From Candidatus Nitrosopumilus sp. (GTDB taxonomy: Archaea > Thermoproteota > Nitrososphaeria > Nitrososphaerales > Nitrosopumilaceae), in assembly GCA_029863275.1 (NCBI GenBank), contig JAOTVS010000013.1:1-36001 (forward strand): DNA of 36,001 nucleotides, in the 5' to 3' direction. How positions within the stretch are numbered: position 1 is the first letter of the stretch; each line of letters begins with the position of its first letter. The notes beneath the pieces were generated by a model. The model was not told the DNA's origin and searched no databases. It saw only the letters and a program-made list of their open reading frames with translations. The position numbers and the translations under genes are program-made. Below, piece after piece: positions 7,713-16,510 of this stretch.

Positions 7713-8045
7713 TTACTTATTTGACACCAAGTTGAGAACAGGTTCTGGTTTTTTAATTGATATGTCTGCTTTGCTAATTCTACTTTTAAAGACCTTGTAT
7801 TTTCGTCCCTTATCAGATATAGACCATTTTTCTATCTCAATTAAAGTTAGCTCTTCAAGGTCACTTAATTTTTTATAAACACTGCTAAGAGGTATTTTGA
7901 GTTTTTCTGAAAGTTCAGTAGCTGTTTTTCCTTTTTTAATAATTGAAAACAAGATTGCTCTAGATTCAGCATCAGCGAGAGCTTCTATCACTTTTTGAGT
8001 TATGTCATATTTTTTTAATTGAGGTAATGTTATTCTTCTTGCCAA
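7713..8045 (-). CDS. winged-helix transcription regulator (first of a tandem pair)
   Basis: This 110-residue winged-helix protein starts at TTG 8045. The recognition helix lies in ELSEKLKIPLSSVYKKLSDL and the wing in IEIEKWSISDKGRKYK. It is homologous to its downstream neighbour, with a 4-base gap between them, so they are co-expressed and could form a heterodimer. The TATA box TTTAAATAAC at 8070-8078 is placed for a leaderless transcript. The TTCTCATTCT element behind it is shared with phnD, which suggests self-regulation and control of phnDCE. Confidence 0.75.
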   Translation of the reverse strand: MARRITLPQLKKYDITQKVIEALADAESRAILFSIIKKGKTATELSEKLKIPLSSVYKKLSDLEELTLIEIEKWSISDKGRKYKVFKSRISKADISIKKPEPVLNLVSNK

Positions 8046-8067
8046 GTAAATTTAAAAATCTGTCTAG

Positions 8068-8112
8068 AGTTATTTAAACGAGATGATTTGATTCTCATTC
8101 TAGAGATTAAGA
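8068..8112 (-). promoter_or_regulatory. regulator-pair promoter and shared operator element
   Basis: TTTAAATAAC (minus strand, 8070-8078) lies about 28 bases from the TTG start at 8045. Behind it TTCTCATTCT at 8092-8101 is identical to the element behind the phnD TATA box and is flanked by TAGAGATTAAGAATC. The shared ten bases at similar places in both promoters are the evidence for a common binding site. Confidence 0.5.
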
Positions 8113-8116
8113 ATCA

Positions 8117-8845
8117 CTAGGTAAAAGAAGACACTTCCTTGTTTGGTTTAAAATAATTCCATAAAATCCCAAGAATCAGTCCTAATGCAATCCAATAAGT
8201 GGAAACGGTCAAAGCAGACATAATTCTAAATCCATTTACCAAATCCATTGGAGCAGAAACAAAATCAGGGTTTTCTGGCATTCCGAAAAAAAGGACAGAA
8301 ATAAAAACGATATATCCTATTAAAGAAATTATTTTCTTTTTTCCATTTAATCTCTTTGAGATTTTATAAAAAATTAGAGCCCCAAATCCAGAAATTGCAA
8401 TGAATGAGAGATACAAAATTGACCTCAAAACTACAGTATCTGCCTCCCCAACTGTAGGAGGATTGGCAGGATATTTTAAAAATGGAATAAAGTAAATTGT
8501 AAACCACATCAATCCTGCCAAAATTAGAGCTTTTTTGATATTGTCATTTCCAGGTAATGAATTTCTTGAGAGCGCAAACACAATTCCAAACAATGAACCA
8601 ATGGAGGTTCCTAAAATTATTCCAGCTAATATTTGGCCACTTTTTTGCCATGATCTATATCCTTCATATTCAATCCAAAATTCTAAGGTGTCATCTGCTT
8701 CTCCAGAATCAAAAAGATTTTGATTTTCTATTCCAATTGCCTCATCAAGGTATGGCTCAACCAAAAAAAGATTCGCAGATCCCCAAACTAATCCGGCAAG
8801 CGCACCTGAAATTAACACTATTATTAGAAAAATGGATGTGTTCAT
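8117..8845 (-). CDS. cbtA: CbtA-family cobalt transporter subunit
   Basis: This polytopic membrane protein of about 242 residues has six or seven hydrophobic segments and matches the CbtA family. The conserved beginning (LISGALAGLVWGSANLF, then EPYLDEAIGIE) and the FWIEYEGYRSWQKSGQ segment are the clearest marks. CbtA works with CbtB in predicted cobalt uptake, which supplies cobalamin synthesis. I choose ATG 8845, which has AGGGGAT eight bases upstream; a TTG at 8866 would overlap cbtB. The gene follows cbtB by 11 bases. Confidence 0.85.
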   Translation of the reverse strand: MNTSIFLIIVLISGALAGLVWGSANLFLVEPYLDEAIGIENQNLFDSGEADDTLEFWIEYEGYRSWQKSGQILAGIILGTSIGSLFGIVFALSRNSLPGNDNIKKALILAGLMWFTIYFIPFLKYPANPPTVGEADTVVLRSILYLSFIAISGFGALIFYKISKRLNGKKKIISLIGYIVFISVLFFGMPENPDFVSAPMDLVNGFRIMSALTVSTYWIALGLILGILWNYFKPNKEVSSFT

Positions 8846-8856
8846 GGAACTATCCC

Positions 8857-9072
8857 CTAATGACAAGGAAACCCGGCTGCGTGTCGCATATCATGGGTTA
8901 GTTCGTGAATGAATAAATCCTCAAATGCTTGTTCACCATAAGCAATGCTGAAGATATGTCCTTGGTCAAATGCAACTAGAAATAGTCCACCTGCAAAAAT
9001 TAAAGCTAAGGCAACAATTGCAATAATTGGAACACCTCTTTTTGACCGGTTTATTTGTCTTGATTGAGACAT
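8857..9072 (-). CDS. cbtB: CbtB-family cobalt transporter subunit
   Basis: This 71-residue protein has one membrane helix (about 14-35) and a short histidine-rich C-terminus with H39, H56, H60, H64 and the closing PCH at 69-71. This layout is typical of CbtB, whose outer histidines are thought to bind cobalt for CbtA. ATG 9072 has a TATA box ATGTATTTAAG (plus-strand view, 9091-9101) 24-26 bases upstream, so the transcript should be leaderless. In bacteria this pair is often controlled by a B12 riboswitch; here no leader exists to hold one. Confidence 0.87.
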   Translation of the reverse strand: MSQSRQINRSKRGVPIIAIVALALIFAGGLFLVAFDQGHIFSIAYGEQAFEDLFIHELTHDMRHAAGFPCH

Positions 9073-9090
9073 GACGGTGTTCTTGAAAAA

Positions 9091-9131
9091 ATGTATTTAA
9101 GTTCTTGGATGATTTATCCAATTTAAATACC
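9091..9131. promoter_or_regulatory. divergent promoters flanking a perfect inverted repeat
   Basis: The cbtB TATA box (9091-9101, minus) and the regulator TATA box AATTTAAATACC (9120-9131, plus) face away from each other. Between them TTGGAT, GATTT, ATCCAA (9105-9121) is a perfect 6-6 inverted repeat. It covers the BRE positions of both promoters, where a bound regulator would block TFB. The neighbouring regulator at 9151 is the natural candidate to bind it. Confidence 0.6.
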
Positions 9132-9150
9132 CTAGAGGCTGAAAATCAAC

Positions 9151-9780
9151 TTGCGTCAACAAATTAAACTCTTACAAAACATAGTCTCTAGAAAGGGATC
9201 AAGTAAAGTTTTGACTTTTAGTATTCCTCATGTATTCAAAGCATTACAATTACTTTATTCTGATAAATTCGTAAGTAGATCAACATTTTGTAAAAATTTG
9301 CATCTAGGAGAAGGTGCAATAAAGACCTTGATTTTGCATCTCAAAGATGCAAAAATGGTAGATACAACCAAATCAGGAACTTATCTTACATTAAAAGGTA
9401 AAAAGTTTTCAGAAAATCTAAACAAAGTTATAAAAAATGAATGTAAATTAAATAAATCCAAAATAGTTCAAGGTAAATACAACCATGCAATAATTTTAAA
9501 AAATTATGAATATGCCATAAAGACAGGAATAGAGCAGAGAGATTTTGCAATTTTGTATGGATCTTCAGGATGTATCACCTTGTTGTACAAAAATTCTCAC
9601 TTTATTTTTCCAGGTGAGGATCGAGATTGTTTAGAAGATGATCCAAATACTAGAAAAAAATTATATGATAATCTTTGTCCTGAGAATGGAGATGTAATAA
9701 TAATTTCATCTTCAGATGATTCTTTTGTAGCTGAAGTGTCAGCAAAAAATTCAGCACTTTGGACACTTGGTACAAATTAG
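9151..9780 (+). CDS. winged-helix regulator with DUF4443-like C-terminal domain
   Basis: This 209-residue protein has a winged helix in about residues 25-95 (SRSTFCKNLHLGEGAIKTLILHL, read in two parts) and a C-terminal alpha/beta domain with DFAILYGSSGCITLLYKN, like the archaeal DUF4443 ligand-binding family. The start is TTG 9151, exactly about 26 bases after a TATA box. It diverges from cbtBA across an inverted repeat, so I infer that it controls cobalt uptake and its own synthesis. Cysteines at several sites could bind metal, but no firm motif is seen. Confidence 0.7.
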   Translation: MRQQIKLLQNIVSRKGSSKVLTFSIPHVFKALQLLYSDKFVSRSTFCKNLHLGEGAIKTLILHLKDAKMVDTTKSGTYLTLKGKKFSENLNKVIKNECKLNKSKIVQGKYNHAIILKNYEYAIKTGIEQRDFAILYGSSGCITLLYKNSHFIFPGEDRDCLEDDPNTRKKLYDNLCPENGDVIIISSSDDSFVAEVSAKNSALWTLGTN

Positions 9781-9816
9781 ATAAGATATTTACTTGTTCT
9801 AGTTTATCTCAAAATA

Positions 9817-10461
9817 ATGAAACAAATTTACCTGTTAATAATTCCAGTAATTATTGGAATCATTGCAGGCTCCTTTATGGCATTTTATCCAGAGTCTGAA
9901 AAAAATTCTGAAATATTAACAAAAACAAAATTGATTCAAAATGGTTCACCTATTTTAGGAGACCCATCAGCGACAATCACGATTTTAGAGTGGGGAGATT
10001 ATCAATGTACATTTTGTTTTAGATTTCACGATACAACTCTTAAAACCATAGAGAGAGATTTTATTAAAACAGGGAAGGTGAATATGGTCTTCAAAGACTT
10101 TCCATTAAATGGTCCAGATTCATTACTTGCCGCAGAGGCATCATACTGTGCAGAGGATCAAGGAAAATATTGGGAATACCACGATGAATTGTACAAAAAT
10201 TGGGGCGGTGAAAATACTGGATGGATTACTAGGTGGTCCCTTAACGCATTTGGAACAACTGTAGGTTTGAATTTAGATAAATTCAATCAATGCCTGGATG
10301 ATCACAAATACCAAGACAAAGTGAATTTACTTTATCAATTTGGAAAAGATCTTGGGATTGATGCTACTCCATCTTTTTTAATTTTCACTGGTGAGAAAAT
10401 TATTAAAATTCGAGGAAATCAACCGTTGGAAGCATTTCTAAAAACATTTGATGAATTGTAA
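9817..10461 (+). CDS. membrane-anchored DsbA-like thiol-disulfide oxidoreductase
   Basis: This 214-residue protein has an N-terminal membrane anchor (about 4-23) and an extracytoplasmic thioredoxin/DsbA-like domain. The active site CTFC is at 64-67 in GDYQCTFCFRF, and the cis-proline loop is TPSF near residue 189. The helical insertion between these parts is typical of DsbA and DsbG-like proteins. It should form or isomerise disulfides in exported proteins. It follows the regulator by 36 bases but a connection is not shown. Confidence 0.88.
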   Translation: MKQIYLLIIPVIIGIIAGSFMAFYPESEKNSEILTKTKLIQNGSPILGDPSATITILEWGDYQCTFCFRFHDTTLKTIERDFIKTGKVNMVFKDFPLNGPDSLLAAEASYCAEDQGKYWEYHDELYKNWGGENTGWITRWSLNAFGTTVGLNLDKFNQCLDDHKYQDKVNLLYQFGKDLGIDATPSFLIFTGEKIIKIRGNQPLEAFLKTFDEL

Positions 10462-10525
10462 AACCAGTATTGAGAAATTAATAATCAACCAAACTTAATA
10501 TTCGCACAGTCATAAAAAGTCATAG

Positions 10526-11806
10526 ATGGGCAAGATCAATATTGAAAAACAAGATTCAGTCAAGATGTATAAAATTCGAAAGACACTTGATGAGTTAACT
10601 GAAAAATCAGGTCACGGAACAGAGTTAATTACAGTTTACATTCCAAAGGGAAAACAACTTCATGAGATTATTAGCACATTAAAAGAGGAACAGGGAACTG
10701 CTGACAACATTAAATCAGATTTAACTCGAGGGCATGTTGTAGACTCCCTTGGAAAAGTAATTCAAAGATTGAAACTCTATAAAAAAACACCAGAAAGAGG
10801 ACTGGTAATTTTTTGTGGTGCTTTTCCTCCAGAACAAGGAGCAGCTTTAGGAAATGAAGTGGTAGAAATTTACGAGTTGGATCCCCCCAAGGATTTGAAA
10901 CAATATCTTTACAGATGTGATGATCATTTTCATGTAGATATTCTAAAAAATATGCTAAAAGATGACAACCTAATTGGTTTTATCGCAATTGATGCAAAAG
11001 ATTGTGGATGGGGACTTTTACATGGAGATAAAATTGAAGTTTTGTCTCAAACAGGATCTGGAGTTGCAGGAAAACATAGACAAGGGGGACAGTCGGCAAA
11101 AAGATTTCAAAAATTAAGGGAAATGGAGTTGACTTATTTTTACAATAGAGTTGCAGAGACCTCAAGAGAATATTTTATTGATATTTATCCTGTCAAGGGG
11201 TTAATAATTTCGGGGCCAGGCCCCACTAAAGAGGACTTTATTAACGGAAATTATTTAGAATACAGACTTCAAAATATGATAATATCCACAATTGATTCCT
11301 CATATGCGGGGGCTGAAGGAATTAGAGAAGCCTTTGCAAAATCTGCAGATATATTATCAAATTTTAGAATGGTAGAGGAAAAAATACTTGTTGAAAAATT
11401 ATTCAGGCATATTAATTCACATTCTGGATTAGGAGTCTATGGATTAAGAGACATAATTGAATTGTTGCAAAATAACGTAGTAGAAACTCTGATAATAACT
11501 GATGACACAAACTTGCATAGAGTGGAAGGAAAATGCAAAAGATGTCAACACATACAAGAGGAGATCATCGAGAGACCTGAAGTAATTCCCAAAAAAACTC
11601 AGTTTGCAAATAATCCATGTCCTAGCTGCAAAGCAATGGAAGTAGAAGTAAGTGAAAGAGATATTGTAGATTATTTGGCTCTTATTGCTGCCAAAACAGG
11701 AAGTAAAATAGAAGTGATTTCAGGAAGTGCTGAATATGGAAACATGTTAACTAGTCTTGGAAAGGTTGGAGCAATTTTGCGATATAATCCCGGACATTCT
11801 AAGTAA
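10526..11806 (+). CDS. prf1: peptide chain release factor aRF1
   Basis: This 426-residue factor reads all three stop codons and triggers release of the finished peptide. The stop-recognition loop is TADNIKS at 58-64 (usual form TASNIKS) and the catalytic GGQ is at 187-189 within AGKHRQGGQS. The C-terminal domain has cysteine pairs CKRC and CPSC that can form the minidomain zinc site. A TATA-like CTTAATATT about 28 bases upstream predicts a leaderless mRNA starting at ATG 10526. The gene overlaps the convergent HIT gene by 8 bases. Confidence 0.96.
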   Translation: MGKINIEKQDSVKMYKIRKTLDELTEKSGHGTELITVYIPKGKQLHEIISTLKEEQGTADNIKSDLTRGHVVDSLGKVIQRLKLYKKTPERGLVIFCGAFPPEQGAALGNEVVEIYELDPPKDLKQYLYRCDDHFHVDILKNMLKDDNLIGFIAIDAKDCGWGLLHGDKIEVLSQTGSGVAGKHRQGGQSAKRFQKLREMELTYFYNRVAETSREYFIDIYPVKGLIISGPGPTKEDFINGNYLEYRLQNMIISTIDSSYAGAEGIREAFAKSADILSNFRMVEEKILVEKLFRHINSHSGLGVYGLRDIIELLQNNVVETLIITDDTNLHRVEGKCKRCQHIQEEIIERPEVIPKKTQFANNPCPSCKAMEVEVSERDIVDYLALIAAKTGSKIEVISGSAEYGNMLTSLGKVGAILRYNPGHSK

Positions 11807-12206
11807 TAGATTTTTTTATTTTTTCTGCAAGTTTTAATAACTCAGAATCATCTTTAATTGCACGTTTGGTCCATACAGTCCCTTTGTGATTATATCTTGG
11901 AATGATGTGAATATGTACATGAGGGATTATTTGTTTTGCAGCTCTTCCATTATTTTGTCCAAGACTAAAGGCGTTTGCTCCTGTGGCATCTAAAATCCCT
12001 CTTGCTATTTTTGGAACAATTGAAAACATTTCACCTACTGCGTTAGAGTCCATATCTGTAATTTTTTCATGATGTTCTCTTGGGATTACCAGACTATGAC
12101 CAGTATCAATAGGATATTTGTCTAGAAAAACAATATGGAGTTTGTCTTCATAAATTATGTGTCCCTCCCTTTTACCTGATAAAATATCACAAAAAATACA
12201 ATTCAT
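11799..12206 (-). CDS. HIT-family nucleotide hydrolase or transferase
   Basis: This 135-residue histidine-triad protein has HVHIHIIPR at 96-104, the catalytic triad of HINT-like nucleoside phosphoramidases. An N-terminal CIFC (3-6) and a pair of histidines near 45-46 are typical of zinc-binding HIT members. It probably hydrolyses adenylylated metabolites. It is convergent with prf1, overlapping by 8 bases, and divergent from the gene at 12287. Confidence 0.93.
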   Translation of the reverse strand: MNCIFCDILSGKREGHIIYEDKLHIVFLDKYPIDTGHSLVIPREHHEKITDMDSNAVGEMFSIVPKIARGILDATGANAFSLGQNNGRAAKQIIPHVHIHIIPRYNHKGTVWTKRAIKDDSELLKLAEKIKKSIT

Positions 12207-12286
12207 AATAAATTGACTTTTTTTGATTTTATTTATTGTTTAATCGTCGAACATTTAATAGGGTAATTTTTAGAAATTTAACATTC

Positions 12287-12883
12287 ATGGGCAGAAAAGA
12301 ACGAAGAGAGCGAGAGGCAAAGCGAGAAAATTATGCCTCTCAAAGATCTTCTGAAAAACGAAGAAATACTCTAATAGCAGTCGCAGTTTTGGCAGTTATT
12401 GCCTTAATTGTAGGATATGCTGCTTTTCAATTTGCCACTATGACTGAAACTGCGCCAGGAGGTCCTGAAAATGCTGGGGCCCTAGGTAGCGAGCACTCTC
12501 ATACTGGAATACTAGTTAAAATTTTTGGAGATACCTTTGATTTTTCATCTCCATCATATCAACTGAAAAACAGATGGATTCACTTTGAAGGTAACGACGG
12601 TACTACAATTCACAAGCATGCCACCGGAGTAAAACTAGGTTATCTATTTGAGTCATTATCAATTGGATTAGATAATGAATGCTTTGTGTTCCCAAATGAA
12701 AAAGAGTATTGTAACACCGATAAATATTCATTAAAATTCTTCATTAATGGGGAACAGGTAGATAATATAGTCGACTATGAACCAATGGATGACGATAAAG
12801 TTCTTATTTCATTTGGAGATGAGACACCTGAAGAAATTGAAGGTCAATTATTAGAATTGCAAGCACAGCAACTCGTAAAATAA
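12287..12883 (+). CDS. anchored extracytoplasmic protein, conserved in type, function unknown
   Basis: About 198 residues: a very basic cytoplasmic start (MGRKERREREAKR), one membrane helix at about 28-50, then an outer domain with histidine-containing segments EHSHTGILVKIFG, IHFEGNDGTTIHKHATG and two cysteines (NECFVF, EYCNTD) that may form a disulfide. I choose ATG 12287, because AACATTTAATAGG about 26-33 bases upstream fits a TATA box for a leaderless message; a TTG at 12236 would put that box inside the gene. The histidines could bind metal. A DsbA-like gene lies 2 kb away, which fits a disulfide-bearing product. Confidence 0.7.
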   Translation: MGRKERREREAKRENYASQRSSEKRRNTLIAVAVLAVIALIVGYAAFQFATMTETAPGGPENAGALGSEHSHTGILVKIFGDTFDFSSPSYQLKNRWIHFEGNDGTTIHKHATGVKLGYLFESLSIGLDNECFVFPNEKEYCNTDKYSLKFFINGEQVDNIVDYEPMDDDKVLISFGDETPEEIEGQLLELQAQQLVK

Positions 12884-12913
12884 AAAAAATATTTCTATTT
12901 TAAATAATTTAGT

Positions 12914-13108
12914 TTATTTTTCTTCTGCTGTAAATTGCGCGGTATTATCAAAGAACATGTAATAACCACACATGACGCATCGTAAAACAGTTAATTCAGT
13001 AGTAAGAAACTCTTTATTCTCAAATTGACCGCTTAATTTTACATTCTCTCCAGCAATCTCAGCCTTGTTGTTTTGGCAAACTGGGCAAGAAAGAGATTTT
13101 TTTTCCAT
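12914..13108 (-). CDS. small zinc-ribbon protein
   Basis: This 64-residue protein has CX2C pairs at C8/C11 and C44/C47, the layout of a zinc ribbon, joined by a basic beta-rich linker. The remainder is short and hydrophobic (GYYMFF). It lacks other domains. Its neighbour 24 bases upstream on the same strand is a small helical protein, so they may be expressed together. Role unknown. Confidence 0.65.
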   Translation of the reverse strand: MEKKSLSCPVCQNNKAEIAGENVKLSGQFENKEFLTTELTVLRCVMCGYYMFFDNTAQFTAEEK

Positions 13109-13132
13109 AATTTGTTTCTAAATGTTTAGAAT

Positions 13133-13333
13133 TTAGTCGTTTTCAATTTTTTTGTTATATTCATCTATTTTGCGATTGTATTCATCAATCCATTTGTTTT
13201 CTTTATCAATATCATCCTCAAAAATTTCTGGGTATTCTTCATAAGCTTTTTTCAAGAGTCTCTTAAAGACTACAGGATCATCTTTTTGTAGATCTAATAG
13301 TATTTTTCCTATAGAATCATCTAAATTATTCAT
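13133..13333 (-). CDS. small acidic helical protein
   Basis: This 66-residue protein is highly charged, ending in a heptad-like NRKIDEYNKKIEND that may form a coiled coil. ATG 13333 has the box AGTAAAAATA (minus strand, within 13359-13371) 26-35 bases upstream; the same 13 bases recur twice near 23.4 kb. It has no cysteines or membrane segment and no recognised family. Confidence 0.6.
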   Translation of the reverse strand: MNNLDDSIGKILLDLQKDDPVVFKRLLKKAYEEYPEIFEDDIDKENKWIDEYNRKIDEYNKKIEND

Positions 13334-13447
13334 ACTGATGGGAGTTTTACCGATAGGGTATTTTTACTAATCTAATTCATAGAAAATAAAAAATATGTGA
13401 TTATCAAATAAGATACAGTCTAATCTATTAAATTCAAAACTTTATCA

Positions 13448-13572
13448 ATGAAAACAATACACAAGAAAAAATCTATGGCATTAGGGGCCTCTCCATGAAT
13501 CTAATTGACCTTATCAAAATTGGCTTTGTATTAGAACACATAGATGTTGATAGCATAAAAATTACAAATTAA
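13448..13572 (+). other. two overlapping micro-frames (16 and 25 codons)
   Basis: ATG 13448 opens a 16-codon frame ending at TGA 13496-13498. An ATG inside that stop (ATGA overlap) opens a 25-codon frame, MNLIDLIKIGFVLEHIDVDS and five more residues, to 13572. A TATTAAAT box lies about 17 bases before the first ATG. The stop/start overlap is typical of coupled genes, but frames this short occur by chance. No other gene is visible in 13334-13612. Confidence 0.2.
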
Positions 13573-13612
13573 TAGTGGGGGAAAATTAGGCCGAAAACCT
13601 GTATAGGGAAAC

Positions 13613-13720
13613 CTAAGTTAAATCCTCAGCCCCGTCATCAAGTTCAATTGATTCTTCGAGTTCTTCAATAGTTAAAGGTTCAAAATATTCCAACCTCCAA
13701 ATTCCTTTGTTATTATTCAT
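13613..13720 (-). CDS. 35-residue acidic micro-protein
   Basis: ATG 13720 opens a minus-strand frame with a strongly acidic, helical C-terminal half (PLTIEELEESIELDDGAEDL) after NNNKGIWRLEYFE. The residue make-up is far from random for such AT-rich DNA, which is the main evidence. It stands alone between a helical protein and ilvD. No family is recognised. Confidence 0.45.
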   Translation of the reverse strand: MNNNKGIWRLEYFEPLTIEELEESIELDDGAEDLT

Positions 13721-14018
13721 ACTCTATGGACACCTTAATTGTACAAAAATAGAATATGTTCTCGTTCGAAGTTATCCTTATTTTTATTTGTAATAACATC
13801 GAAGAAATAATTTAAAATAATTTGGATTAACACTACAGATGTTCACTAATCTTTGTATTAAAATCAAGGGTGTTCATTTTGAACAAGTCATTTCTTGAAA
13901 AGATGATTTTAAGGACTATTCTAATTTTGATTCGACCTGACTAATTCTTTTTAATCTCAAAGAATAATCAATTTTTTTCAAAAAGGTCTAAATTATAGCC
14001 ATTTAGAATTTGTTTATT

Positions 14019-15692
14019 ATGGAGATTTCAAGTAGAAATGTTGTAGCAGGAACAGCTCGAGCTCCCCATAGAGCAATGTACAAAGCTATGGGATTAACAG
14101 ACAGTGATTTGGATAAACCATTTGTCGGAGTCTGTCATACTGGAAATGAAGCTACTCCTTGTAATATCCACCTTCCTCAATTAGCACTAAAGGCAAAGGA
14201 GGGAGTAACTGATGCAGGAGCCACACCCAGAGAATTTTCAACTATTGCAGTTAGTGACGGGATTGCAATGGGTCATGAAGGTATGAAATCATCGCTCGTT
14301 TCAAGGGAAGTTATTGCAGATTCTATTGAATTAATGGTACGTGCTCATCAATATGATGCCCTAGTAGGAATTGCAGGTTGTGACAAAAGCCTCCCCGGAA
14401 CCATGATGGCAATGGCACGTTTAGATTTACCTTCAGTTTTTGTGTATGGAGGAACAATTATGCCTGGAATGCTAAATGGTAAAGAATTGACGATTGTTGA
14501 TGTTTATGAGGCAGTAGGAGCATATGATGCAGGTAATTTATCATTAGAAGGACTAAAAGATATTGAAAACACAGCATGCCCTAATTCTGGATCTTGTGGA
14601 GGGATGTTTACAGCAAATACAATGGCGTCAATTTCAGAAGCAATTGGACTTGCCTTACCTGGTAGTGCTAGTCCACCAGCTGAAGATGACCGACGTGGGA
14701 AAATGGTTTATGATACTGGAAGAGCATGTGTAGATTTACTTGAGCAAAATATCAAGCCAAGTCAAATTTTAACATTTGAAGCATTTGAAAATGCCATTAC
14801 TATGCTAAATGCAGTAGGAGGTTCTACCAACGGAATATTGCATTTATTGGCATTGTCAAACGAAGTTGGAATAAAATTAACTTATGATGATTTTGAGAGA
14901 GTTAGAAGGAAAACACCACATTTAGCAGACATGAAACCAGGGGGAAATTATGTAATGAATTCGCTTGATAAAATAGGAGGTATTCCATTTGTTTTAAAAA
15001 AATTATTAGATAAGGACTTGATCCATGGTAATTGTATTACAGCTACTGGCAAAACCATTAAAGAAAATTTAGCATCAATGAATATTCCAGAACCAGAACA
15101 ACAAATAGTAAGACCAATAGATAATCCAATACACCGTGTTGGAACTGCAGTTATCTTGAAGGGAAGTTTAGCACCTGATGGGGCAGTCATTAAGACTGCA
15201 GGTGTTGAGATGACAAAATTTACAGGAAAAGCTCAGGTTTTTGATAGAGAAGAGTATGCATTTGATGCAGTGGCCAAAGGCGAAATTGATGAGGGACATG
15301 TGATTGTAATACGATATGAAGGGCCAAAAGGCGGGCCTGGAATGAGAGAGATGCTTGCTACAACAGCTGCTCTGGTTGGTCAAGGATTGGGCAAAAAAGT
15401 AGCAATGGTAACTGATGGAAGATTTTCAGGAGGTACAAGGGGATTTATGGTAGGACATGTTGCACCAGAAGCATATGTTGGAGGACCTATTGCACTTGTA
15501 AAAAACAACGATGAAATTACAATTGATACAGAAACCAACATAATTGATCTTCACGTATCAGAAGAAGAATTACAAAAAAGAAGACAAGAATGGTCACCTC
15601 CAAAACCAAATTACACCAAAGGTGCTTTGGCAAAATATGCCTCACTTGTAGGCTCTGCTGCTCAGGGGGCAATTACAACCCCAATTTTATAA
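14019..15692 (+). CDS. ilvD: dihydroxy-acid dehydratase
   Basis: IlvD removes water from dihydroxy-isovalerate and dihydroxy-methylvalerate in branched-chain amino acid synthesis. The 557-residue protein has the iron-sulfur cysteines in [14 protein letters not shown] and [16 protein letters not shown], plus the C-terminal GRFSGGTRG segment. ATG 14019 gives the usual [18 protein letters not shown] beginning; a TTG nine bases earlier would add only MFI. It overlaps the convergent gene at 15687 by 6 bases. All key residues are intact. Confidence 0.96.
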   Translation: MEISSRNVVAGTARAPHRAMYKAMGLTDSDLDKPFVGVCHTGNEATPCNIHLPQLALKAKEGVTDAGATPREFSTIAVSDGIAMGHEGMKSSLVSREVIADSIELMVRAHQYDALVGIAGCDKSLPGTMMAMARLDLPSVFVYGGTIMPGMLNGKELTIVDVYEAVGAYDAGNLSLEGLKDIENTACPNSGSCGGMFTANTMASISEAIGLALPGSASPPAEDDRRGKMVYDTGRACVDLLEQNIKPSQILTFEAFENAITMLNAVGGSTNGILHLLALSNEVGIKLTYDDFERVRRKTPHLADMKPGGNYVMNSLDKIGGIPFVLKKLLDKDLIHGNCITATGKTIKENLASMNIPEPEQQIVRPIDNPIHRVGTAVILKGSLAPDGAVIKTAGVEMTKFTGKAQVFDREEYAFDAVAKGEIDEGHVIVIRYEGPKGGPGMREMLATTAALVGQGLGKKVAMVTDGRFSGGTRGFMVGHVAPEAYVGGPIALVKNNDEITIDTETNIIDLHVSEEELQKRRQEWSPPKPNYTKGALAKYASLVGSAAQGAITTPIL

Positions 15693-16247
15693 TTTTAATT
15701 TTGGTACCAGTTCATTCCAATTGATTTTTTCTTGTTCTGTAGAATAAATGTCCAACAAGTTCTTCCATGCTTTTATCATGTCTTTTTTGAATAAATTAAA
15801 TCCCTTTGTTTCGGATAAAACATTTTTTTTATTTGGAATGTATTCAACATCATCTAAGGAGACACTTTGTGTAGTTTTGTTTCTCACTAAAAATAATCTT
15901 GACATGTCTCTTGCAAATTCAGCTGAAAATAATTTCCAATCCAAAAATATTCTGATTTTTCTATTGGTAGGGATTAAATTCAATAAATACATCAATTCAA
16001 TGCTATTTTGATTATGAGTATACCCTACAATTCTTAGACGTATAATTTCATCAAAAATAAATCTCATTTTAGAAAAGGCTGAAAGGATACTATCTCTATT
16101 ATTATCAAGTGTTAAATTTGAATCAAATCCATTTTTTAAAAATCCATCATTTACAAAATACTGATTTTTTGAAACAAGGTATAATCGAATGTTTTTTGGG
16201 AATTGCTTTTGTTTTTGAGCCAATTTTATAAAATTAGCAATGTTCAT
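15687..16247 (-). CDS. hypothetical protein
   Basis: This 186-residue soluble protein from ATG 16247 has a basic N-terminus ([20 protein letters not shown]), alternating strands and helices, no cysteine and no membrane segment. A conserved-looking core lies in [20 protein letters not shown] do not recognise a family. It is convergent with ilvD and is followed upstream by a 260-base interval without a gene. Confidence 0.6.
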   Translation of the reverse strand: MNIANFIKLAQKQKQFPKNIRLYLVSKNQYFVNDGFLKNGFDSNLTLDNNRDSILSAFSKMRFIFDEIIRLRIVGYTHNQNSIELMYLLNLIPTNRKIRIFLDWKLFSAEFARDMSRLFLVRNKTTQSVSLDDVEYIPNKKNVLSETKGFNLFKKDMIKAWKNLLDIYSTEQEKINWNELVPKLKL

Positions 16248-16510
16248 GATGCATAAATTTAGAGATAATCAATTAAGCATTTGTATAAATTTCATAAAAG
16301 GTAACGATGAACAAATTATCCACAACCTTTATAGATCATCGATCAATGATTTAATTAGAGATAACAGGAATGAGAATAAAATCACAATAAAATCTGCTAT
16401 CTACTAAAGATCTTAAAATTAACTAGTAAAATTTCTCGAATCACGACTAAAATTCCATTAAAATTAATTTAAGGCTTGTTTGAATAAAGATTTCTGAGTA
16501 CTGTTAATAT

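Noticed and set aside
8557-8901. 114-codon plus-strand frame over cbtA
   Set aside because: It is antisense to a clear membrane-protein gene and has no family features.
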